From the NCBI GenBank assembly GCA_964386535.1, contig CAYLRY010000020.1, positions 1 to 48,043 of the forward strand: DNA of 48,043 bases, written 5' to 3'. The notes under the pieces are model-generated. The model was not told the DNA's origin. It searched no databases and saw only the letters and a program-made list of their open reading frames with translations. The DNA comes from CAYLRY01 sp964386535 (GTDB lineage Bacteria > Chloroflexota > Dehalococcoidia > Dehalococcoidales > UBA3254). The position numbers were made by a program, and so were the translations under genes. Positions 40,777 through 48,043 of this stretch are shown piece by piece. Numbering within the stretch: position 1 is the first letter of the stretch; every line of letters begins with the position of its first letter.

Positions 40777-43700
40777 ATGAAAAGCCTGTTGAGTCTGACC
40801 CGTCATTCCCTGGTTTATGCCTCTGTAAGTATCCTTTTGGCCCTGCTCATGATCCTCACCCTGCTGCCTCATGAAGTGCTGGCGCAAGACCTGCGCTTTG
40901 TGCAATCTGCATCGTTTCAATCCCAGGCAGAAAAAGAAGATCCCTTTTCTGCTTTAAGCATCATCACCCTTTCGTCGCCCCTGGAAATCAATACCAATGC
41001 CGCCATGCTGAAATGCGAGCTAAACGGCCTGGGAGATGAAGAATCAGTCCAGGTGGGCTTTGAATACGGGGAAGATACTGGCTACGGCCAGACTACCGGG
41101 CTCCAGGAAATGGTCACTGCCGGAAGTGTGAGCATACTGATCCAGGACCTGAAACCCGTCACCCGGTATCACTTCCGGGCCAAAGCAGTCAGCCCAGCCG
41201 GAGAGGTTTACGGCGAAGATGCGGAGTTTATGACACTGGAGGAGGCTGCCGTAAACCCGGAGCCTTCAGTCACACCGGTTGCTGATACAGCGGAGACGCC
41301 GGATCCAACACCCACACCCACCCCGGCGGCTACCCCTGACACAGAACCAACCGGAACCCCCATTCCATCAACCAGCCCCACCCCGGATCCAAATATTTTT
41401 ATCAACCAAATACCGTCCCCTCCATCAACTCCATCTTCCACCGGTAATATTACAGGGGACTCATCGATTGCCCCGGAACCGGAACCCATCTCCAATACCG
41501 TCAGCCTGGCTGGCAAGATAGATGATAAGGGCTACTTAAAAGAAAACGTCATGTTGGTTTCTACGGACAAGGCCATGAATTTATTCCTTCCAGCAGGTAT
41601 TCAGGCGCTTCAGGCAGACGGCAAACCCCTGACTGCAATAAGTCTGGCGCTGATAATCCAGTCATTTCCACCCCTTCCTATGGACGCCCTGATAGTAAGC
41701 CCGCTCTATAACCTGGGTCCCGAAGATGCTTTTATAATGTCGTCAGGCAATCTGACTTTCACATATGATCCAGCTAAATTGTTTAAAGGAGTTAAGAGCA
41801 ATACTCTTTATATCGCCCGCTTCGATCAGTCTGCTTCCAGGTGGACCGCTCTTAATAGTCAGGTGGATACCCGTGGAAATACAGTCCTGGCAGAAATAGA
41901 CCGGTTCGGTGCCTATGTCATAATGGCTCCCCATGTCCAGGAGGCAGATCCATCAGCGGAACCGGCTTCCAACAAGGTCACAACTAGGGTTAATCCTGAC
42001 CAGGATACAGAGGTCCTTTCTGTTAGCAACAAAATCAGTCTGAAAATACCAGCCGGGTCTGCTGACATTCCCCTGGATGTAGAAATAAGCGAGACTCTTC
42101 CTTTCAAATCTACCGGAACTACAGCGGTTAAAACCTTTGAGCTCAATGCATATGATGCAGCTTCAAAAGAAAAAGTGAGCCGGTTTGCCAGAGAATTGCA
42201 GATTAGCCTTCAACACGATGAGGATGAACTGAACGGCCTGGATACGGATTCACTTTGGCTCTATTATTTGGATGAAGAAACCCGGGTCTGGGCGCCTGTC
42301 CCGGACAGCCGGTATGATCCTGAAACAAGAATCCTCAGCGCAACTCTGGATCACTTCAGCCATTATGGGGAAATGGCCAATCCCCTGATCAACGGACCAG
42401 GAAGGGTTATGGCCTCGCAGGTGGATCTGCATTCAGGCGCTGCTACTTACAGCTATCCCATTGAGCTGCCTCCTGGCCCCGGTGGTTTCCAGCCCAAGCT
42501 GGAGCTTACCTATAACAGCGCTTCCGTGGATGAGATGAAAAACCGCCGGGATGTAGGCTCCTGGGTAGGCACAGGCTGGACTCTCCATATGGGACGGATC
42601 ACCCTGGACCTGGCGAGTAAAGAATACTACCTGGATATGCCCGGCGCTTCTTACAAGCTGATTACCACCAATGGCGTAGACTACCATACCAGCCCTGAAC
42701 AATATTTCAGGATAAAACGCAATCAAAATGTCACCGGCCAGATAATATCCTGGGAAATGTGGGATAAAGACGGCGCCTACTATAATTTTGGATATCATCC
42801 GACTTATGCTCCGGATTACTACTCAAATCAGTTTATCAGTTCTGCCAATGGTAACATATATTACCGTTGGGACTTGAATACCATCAAAGATGCTAACGGC
42901 AATACAGCTAACATAAGTTATGTTCAAAATATTTGGGGTAACGGTCAGGACACCTGGGTACGCTCCGCTTATCCCCAATACCTGAGATATAATAACGGGC
43001 TGATTGAGGTCCATTTCACCCTTGGCTCCCAGTTAGGGGTGAAGCTGTTTGACAGAGGCGCAGATGGGCTCTTGCGCCTTGATGACCCCATCTCATACGG
43101 CACCAATCCTGCGCCTAAAGTCATGGAAAACCGTGAGCTGGAGTCGATCGAAATATGGGTTAATGGCAGCAAGATCAGGCAGTACATATTTAGCTATCAG
43201 ACTACTGATATCACTTTTAACGCACAGCATTACGGCGGCATCTATTATGCCGGCAGTCATGTTCTCGATACTATTACCCAGGTAGGTTTTGAAGGCGGGC
43301 AATCGCTTTCTTTGCCGCCAATAAGCTTCGACTATGCTACCGGCAGTATCACCCGGACCAGTGATGAGCCCTATTATTCAGGAAATCCCGGAAATCCTGC
43401 CAGCGGACTCGCCTGGCAGTATTTGAATAAAATCGGCAGCGGCTACAGCGGCGCCAGTGATACTATTGAGTTCACCTATGGCTCACTACCGGGTAGTCCG
43501 ATTGAAAATACCTGGAGCAGGCAAGTGGTGATCGGAAAGGAAATCAATAGCGGTATCGGTGATCCTGAAAGCTATACCTATGAATACGCCAATGGACCTC
43601 AGTACCTGGGGACAGGCTGGGACCAGAAGTACCGGGGTTTTGGCCAGGTGACAGAAACAGACGCCGAACAAAACTATGTCATCCACTATTTCAACACGAC

Positions 43701-46700
43701 GAATGGTATAGCCGGCAGTTATCTGGAAAAACTCACCGGTACAGAATACCAGACCCAGTGGTACCGGAGTGATGATACACTTCTACGCCAGGTAAATAAT
43801 AACTGGACTATAAATCCCACCGCAGATTACGTGGGAAATACCCTTGTCAGGGACTTTTTCTGCCCATCTCCCAAAAGCCTGGCTGTAGATTCAAACGGTA
43901 ATGTTTATGTGTTAATCTCCAATTCAAATATTGTTAAAAAATACAGCCCTGACGGCAATTGGATTCTTGATATCGGACTTGGTGATTTAACTTATCCTCA
44001 GGATATAGCTATATCGAATGATGGTTATATCTACATAACATATCCAATCTATAACGTAATTCGAAAGTATAACGGATCCGGCACATTTATTTACGGGTAT
44101 AGTTTGCCTTTACCGCAGAGAGTATCTATTGGACCGGACGGCAGTATCTATGCCACATCATCGATTTATGATTATATTTTTACCTTTGATGCTGGCGGCA
44201 ACGCCGTACCTCAATTCAGCGTTACAGACCCTGATGATGTTTATGTAGGGCCGGACGGATATGTTTACATGACCTCAACTTCTCAATACGGAGCCGCTAA
44301 ACTGGATTCCGATGGAAGTTTCCTAGCCTCATACAATACAGGTTACATTTCATGGTCAGTAGCCGTGTCTTCGGATGGCTATGTTTATGTTATTCGCCCT
44401 GATAATAATACTATTGTAAAGTTTACAAACAGCGGGACTTATGTCACAGCCTTAGCAGTTGATACACTTTTTGGAGTTGGAGTCGGAAGCCACTACCTCT
44501 ACGGCTCATCACTGGTTTACAATTACATCAGAACTTTCACCCTGGATTATTACAACTGGAATGTCCGGTTATCCCAGGTAGATGATGTAACATATTCTGC
44601 CTCCGGCAGTAAGACTACGGTCACCAGATATGTCTACGATGATTACGGAAATATAAAAACTGAATTCCGGGATGGTGATTCCAGTGATCCCAATGATAAC
44701 TCCACAACCCGCCGTCTTTACATCCCCAGGAATGAACAGGGCGTTTCCGGGTATGAATATATTTTGAACAAACCGGCCTGGGAAAAGGTCTACTCAGCTA
44801 CCGTAGCTGAAGATTACAGCGGTAACGACTATCTGGTCAGTGATACCTATTATTACTATGATTCACAGGCCAACTGGACTGATCCGCCTCATAAAGGCAA
44901 TTTGACTAAGACGCTGCAAAAAAGAAATGCCCAGGATGCGGGCGTCATCACTCAGTACGGTTATGACAGCTACGGCAACAAGATAACCGAAATTGATCCC
45001 AACAATAATACTACTACCTGGAACTATAACAGCGATCCTTACCATACCAATCCCATGTCTAAAACCTTCCCGGCGGTGGCCGGGGGACAGTTCCAGGAAC
45101 AGTATACCTGGGAACTGGGAACCAGCAAACTCAAAACGCAAACCGACATTAACAATCAAACTACCACTTATTACTATGACCCTCTGGATAGAGTTGTATC
45201 AATTGATAAGCCACTGGGCAGGAATCCGGACATTGTTTATGAGTATCTTGATTGGGGCACATGCGGCCAGCAGCGGATCGTGACTAAAACGTATTATGAT
45301 GCGGATAGCTACCTCTGGCAAAAGGAATATTTCGACGGCCTGGGCCGGGTGGTTCAGGTGCAGTCGGAAGGGGAATCCGGCTATAATGCCGTGTTCAGTA
45401 TGACCGCCTCAGTTAACAGCTTTGCCTATTATGATATGACCAGTGTCTCTGATTATGTGATTCAGTCAGGGGACTATCTGCAGTATGACATATATTGGAC
45501 ATCTTCTACTGATTATATTGCTTTTGACTATACCTGTTCTGATTCTACCAATTTAAGGGATTCCTCCAGTTTTGATCAGAATGGATTGAACGCCCATCCG
45601 GGCGTTAACCTGGCTTCATATGCCAGCGATAACTGGTATTCCCGGAAAATAGCTCTACCTGCTGGACATGCCGGTAAAACCATCTCATATTTTGATATTG
45701 CCTGTGAATGGGACGGCACGGGGAATAAATCTGCCTATATAAAAAACATTCGGATAACCGACGCCAACAATACCCTGAGGAAAATGATACTGGCAGGAAA
45801 TGAACCGTCGGTAAATCTTTCCTTTCACTTAATGAATCAGGGGTCTATCTCTTCGTTCAACATCGATGCTCACACCATCGTTTCAAATACCACCACCTAT
45901 AACAGCCGGGGACTGGTAGACAGGCAGTACGTCTCCCAGGACGTCAATGCCATTCCGGGAGCTTACTATACCACCGGCATCAATAACTGGAAATATACTT
46001 CTTATACTTATGATGCCCTGGGCCGGGTGACTCAACAAAACAATGCTGACGGTACCACTGTGACCAGCAATTATGACACCGTGTGGCAAACGCTGGTCTC
46101 GTCTCCCGGTACTTCGGCCGCTGTCCCCCATAAAAAACGGTATTATTTCGATGCTTTCCAAAGACTGGTCAGGGTAGAGGAACTAGAGGATGACCTGACG
46201 CTTTATGCGGCAACTACTTATACTTATGACACCCTGGGAAACCTGACACATGTTCATGATAACAACAATAATCACACCTATATAACCTATGACTGGCTTT
46301 CCCGCAAGACGGGTATGACAGACCCGGATATGGGTACCTGGAGCTACGGCTATGATGGCAACGGCAACCTTACCACACAGACCGATGCCAAATATCAAAC
46401 CATCACCATGGTATATGATGCCCTGAACCGGCTTACCAATAAAAATTATCCGGCGGGATCAGGGATGACCAATGTGGTCTATACCTATGACAGCACCGCC
46501 GGAAGCAACTACGGCAAAGGCAGACGCACCAGTATGACGGACTATTTTGGGGCCAATAGTCATAGCTGGAAGTATGATGCCAGAGGCAGGCTGATCCGGG
46601 AAGACAAGATCATTGACTCAGTGATCTATACCACTCAGTATACCTATGACGGGGCTGACCGTAACACAACCATAACCTATCCCGATACCGGGGAAGTTGT

Positions 46701-48043
46701 GGCGCAGGATTATAACCGGCGAGGGTTGCCCGCCGCCCTCTCAGGTTCACAGGCCGGCAGTCTGGTCTACAGCACCGGTTACAATAACCTGGGCTCTGTT
46801 ACACGGATTAACCTGGGCAGCGGCCTTACCACCTATTACGGCTACTGGGGCTATAGTGGGACTTATGATAATAATTCCGGCGGCTACTACGGCCGCTTAT
46901 GGAAGATCAAGACCGGCAGCCTCCAGGAGATGACCTATACCTGGGACCCTGCCGGTAATCTCACACAGAGGCAGAACTTGATCAGCCCCACCGAGACCGA
47001 GACCTTCACTTATGATTTTCTGGACAGGCTCAGCACTGACGGCGGTGAGGTAGTGGTGGATTCACCGGGTGATGCCAATAGAGACGGCTATGTGAGCATG
47101 GCCGATTGTACTTATGTTCAACGCGTCATACTGGGATTAAGCCCGGCCACTCCCGGCTGTGACGCCAACCAGGATGGCGATATCACCATAGCGGATGTTA
47201 CCTTTATACAGATCATGATAATGTACCAGGGCTATTATTATGATGAACTGGGCAACCTCACTTATCACAACAGAATGAGTTACACCTACAGCGCCGGTTC
47301 TTTCTCCGGGTTAAGCGGTCAATGGAACCTGGACGAAGGTTCAGGCGCCGTTGCTTCGGACTCCAGCGGAAACGGCAATTACGGGACTTTAGTGTATAGT
47401 CCTGCCTGGGTGAGCGGGAAGAAGGGGCAGGCAGTAAATTTCAACGGCTCGGATAATTATATTGTCTTAAATCAACAGCCTCCTCTGACCGCCGGATTCA
47501 CCTTCAGCGCCTGGGTCAAAAGATCGGCTGATCAGTTTGGTGAAATCTTCAATAACAACCAGTTCTTCCTGCGGGTCCAGCCTGAGAATGAAAACTCCAG
47601 TAATCCCTTCGAGGCTTTTGTCAAGCTTTCGGACGGCTCCGTTGAACCACGGGTAAACAGCAATATCGCCGCTGCGCCCGGACAGTGGTATTATGTTTCG
47701 GTCTCCTGGAACGGGTCACAGCTAAAGATCTATGTTAACGGCCAGCCTGCCGGGACTTCTACCCGCAGCGGAAGCCTCACTTCCACCATAGTGGAGGCCG
47801 ATATCGGCAGGGGAGAACAGGCTAATCCAGCCTGCAACTACTGGAACGGGATCATTGACCAGGTTAAATTCTACAACCGCCCGCTTTCGGACAGTGAGAT
47901 ACTGGATCTATATCAGGATAAGCACGCCGGACCCCATGCCATCATCAGCGCCGGCGCCGCCAGCTATGCCTATGACGCCAACGGCAACATGACCGCCAGG
48001 GGCGGCCAGACCATCACCTGGGATGTGGAGAATAGGCCGGTCA
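40777..48043 (+). CDS. Giant secreted RHS/YD-repeat protein with beta-propeller, dockerin and LamG domains (C-terminus off the edge)
   Basis: An uninterrupted frame of 2,422 codons runs to the right edge. A signal peptide ends near Ala36 (LPHEVLA-Q). Then come a fibronectin-III-like domain (about 65-155), a Pro/Thr linker with DPTPTPTPAATP (about 160-240), beta-rich domains to 540, and a SpvB-like RHS entry domain from about 545 (QVDLHSGAATYSYPIELPPG). Five NHL-like blades with the DGYVY pattern follow (1030-1255). YD repeats such as YTYDALGRVTQQNN run over 1275-2085, interrupted by a jelly-roll-like insert (1550-1670). A two-repeat dockerin lies at 2098-2152 (GDANRDGYVSMADC and CDANQDGDITIADV) and a LamG domain at about 2180-2380, then YD repeats resume. 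The YD part should form a hollow shell. AGGAGA precedes the ATG. Any C-terminal toxin lies outside. Confidence 0.93.
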   Translation, partial: MKSLLSLTRHSLVYASVSILLALLMILTLLPHEVLAQDLRFVQSASFQSQAEKEDPFSALSIITLSSPLEINTNAAMLKCELNGLGDEESVQVGFEYGEDTGYGQTTGLQEMVTAGSVSILIQDLKPVTRYHFRAKAVSPAGEVYGEDAEFMTLEEAAVNPEPSVTPVADTAETPDPTPTPTPAATPDTEPTGTPIPSTSPTPDPNIFINQIPSPPSTPSSTGNITGDSSIAPEPEPISNTVSLAGKIDDKGYLKENVMLVSTDKAMNLFLPAGIQALQADGKPLTAISLALIIQSFPPLPMDALIVSPLYNLGPEDAFIMSSGNLTFTYDPAKLFKGVKSNTLYIARFDQSASRWTALNSQVDTRGNTVLAEIDRFGAYVIMAPHVQEADPSAEPASNKVTTRVNPDQDTEVLSVSNKISLKIPAGSADIPLDVEISETLPFKSTGTTAVKTFELNAYDAASKEKVSRFARELQISLQHDEDELNGLDTDSLWLYYLDEETRVWAPVPDSRYDPETRILSATLDHFSHYGEMANPLINGPGRVMASQVDLHSGAATYSYPIELPPGPGGFQPKLELTYNSASVDEMKNRRDVGSWVGTGWTLHMGRITLDLASKEYYLDMPGASYKLITTNGVDYHTSPEQYFRIKRNQNVTGQIISWEMWDKDGAYYNFGYHPTYAPDYYSNQFISSANGNIYYRWDLNTIKDANGNTANISYVQNIWGNGQDTWVRSAYPQYLRYNNGLIEVHFTLGSQLGVKLFDRGADGLLRLDDPISYGTNPAPKVMENRELESIEIWVNGSKIRQYIFSYQTTDITFNAQHYGGIYYAGSHVLDTITQVGFEGGQSLSLPPISFDYATGSITRTSDEPYYSGNPGNPASGLAWQYLNKIGSGYSGASDTIEFTYGSLPGSPIENTWSRQVVIGKEINSGIGDPESYTYEYANGPQYLGTGWDQKYRGFGQVTETDAEQNYVIHYFNTTNGIAGSYLEKLTGTEYQTQWYRSDDTLLRQVNNNWTINPTADYVGNTLVRDFFCPSPKSLAVDSNGNVYVLISNSNIVKKYSPDGNWILDIGLGDLTYPQDIAISNDGYIYITYPIYNVIRKYNGSGTFIYGYSLPLPQRVSIGPDGSIYATSSIYDYIFTFDAGGNAVPQFSVTDPDDVYVGPDGYVYMTSTSQYGAAKLDSDGSFLASYNTGYISWSVAVSSDGYVYVIRPDNNTIVKFTNSGTYVTALAVDTLFGVGVGSHYLYGSSLVYNYIRTFTLDYYNWNVRLSQVDDVTYSASGSKTTVTRYVYDDYGNIKTEFRDGDSSDPNDNSTTRRLYIPRNEQGVSGYEYILNKPAWEKVYSATVAEDYSGNDYLVSDTYYYYDSQANWTDPPHKGNLTKTLQKRNAQDAGVITQYGYDSYGNKITEIDPNNNTTTWNYNSDPYHTNPMSKTFPAVAGGQFQEQYTWELGTSKLKTQTDINNQTTTYYYDPLDRVVSIDKPLGRNPDIVYEYLDWGTCGQQRIVTKTYYDADSYLWQKEYFDGLGRVVQVQSEGESGYNAVFSMTASVNSFAYYDMTSVSDYVIQSGDYLQYDIYWTSSTDYIAFDYTCSDSTNLRDSSSFDQNGLNAHPGVNLASYASDNWYSRKIALPAGHAGKTISYFDIACEWDGTGNKSAYIKNIRITDANNTLRKMILAGNEPSVNLSFHLMNQGSISSFNIDAHTIVSNTTTYNSRGLVDRQYVSQDVNAIPGAYYTTGINNWKYTSYTYDALGRVTQQNNADGTTVTSNYDTVWQTLVSSPGTSAAVPHKKRYYFDAFQRLVRVEELEDDLTLYAATTYTYDTLGNLTHVHDNNNNHTYITYDWLSRKTGMTDPDMGTWSYGYDGNGNLTTQTDAKYQTITMVYDALNRLTNKNYPAGSGMTNVVYTYDSTAGSNYGKGRRTSMTDYFGANSHSWKYDARGRLIREDKIIDSVIYTTQYTYDGADRNTTITYPDTGEVVAQDYNRRGLPAALSGSQAGSLVYSTGYNNLGSVTRINLGSGLTTYYGYWGYSGTYDNNSGGYYGRLWKIKTGSLQEMTYTWDPAGNLTQRQNLISPTETETFTYDFLDRLSTDGGEVVVDSPGDANRDGYVSMADCTYVQRVILGLSPATPGCDANQDGDITIADVTFIQIMIMYQGYYYDELGNLTYHNRMSYTYSAGSFSGLSGQWNLDEGSGAVASDSSGNGNYGTLVYSPAWVSGKKGQAVNFNGSDNYIVLNQQPPLTAGFTFSAWVKRSADQFGEIFNNNQFFLRVQPENENSSNPFEAFVKLSDGSVEPRVNSNIAAAPGQWYYVSVSWNGSQLKIYVNGQPAGTSTRSGSLTSTIVEADIGRGEQANPACNYWNGIIDQVKFYNRPLSDSEILDLYQDKHAGPHAIISAGAASYAYDANGNMTARGGQTITWDVENRPV

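Noticed and set aside
40777..46933. Several open frames of 60-130 codons on both strands inside the RHS gene
   Set aside because: They are shadows of the long RHS frame, which has a signal peptide, a ribosome site and continuous domain structure.

Overview
The window looks like an accessory, catabolism-rich stretch of a strict anaerobe's chromosome. It carries a glycyl radical enzyme with its activase, a B12-binding radical SAM enzyme, many [4Fe-4S] proteins, two iron-sulfur old-yellow-enzyme (dienoyl-CoA reductase type) flavoproteins, a UroD/MtaA-type protein and an in-frame UGA that reads best as selenocysteine. The family mix and the Thr/Pro-rich linkers of the family-5 lipoproteins remind me most of uncultured Dehalococcoidia (Chloroflexota). 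A Peptococcaceae-like Firmicute is the alternative. There is no rRNA or tRNA gene to settle it.

Layout. 1-552: N-terminal part of an IS1380-type transposase running off the left edge, next to a decayed flavoprotein remnant (817-1005). 1112-2713 (-): one UGSC-family gene interrupted by an in-frame TGA, interpreted as a selenoprotein. 3756-6168 (+): enoyl-CoA hydratase and a type-B carboxylesterase. 6251-6856 (-): flavin-reductase-like protein. 7057-10966 (-): compact operon activase - MarR regulator - glycyl radical enzyme, with a clear sigma-70-type promoter whose spacer carries a direct repeat. 11562-14670 (-): UroD-family protein and a drug-type MFS exporter, the latter with a dyad over its promoter. 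14967-19406 (+): B12 radical SAM protein, PIG-L deacetylase, GNAT acetyltransferase and a large iron-sulfur protein, ended by a strong terminator. 19491-26861 (-): DUF169, beta-hydroxyacid dehydrogenase, MmgE/PrpD, family-5 substrate-binding lipoprotein and an OYE flavoprotein, probably one catabolic unit. 26978-30313 (+): a degenerate M24 protein and a second OYE flavoprotein. 30519-35123 (-): a second large iron-sulfur protein, then two more substrate-binding lipoproteins, then a frameshifted remnant of a third iron-sulfur copy. 35636-40114: LysR regulator, Fe-alcohol dehydrogenase, SDR and an MFS transporter. 40777 to the right edge (+): a giant secreted RHS/YD-repeat protein containing a beta-propeller, a dockerin and a LamG domain.

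How it may work together (inference): three related solute-binding lipoproteins capture oligopeptide-like or other organic solutes. Paired iron-sulfur proteins and OYE flavoproteins, with the dehydrogenases, MmgE/PrpD protein, enoyl-CoA hydratase and esterase, suggest breakdown of carboxylic or unsaturated substrates. No ABC permease or ATPase is present, so the binding proteins must use components encoded elsewhere. The recurring set of binding protein, iron-sulfur protein and OYE, with decayed copies between, suggests local duplication and loss.

The most unusual items are the selenoprotein gene that a standard caller would split in two, and the dockerin-bearing RHS protein, whose C-terminus lies outside the window.
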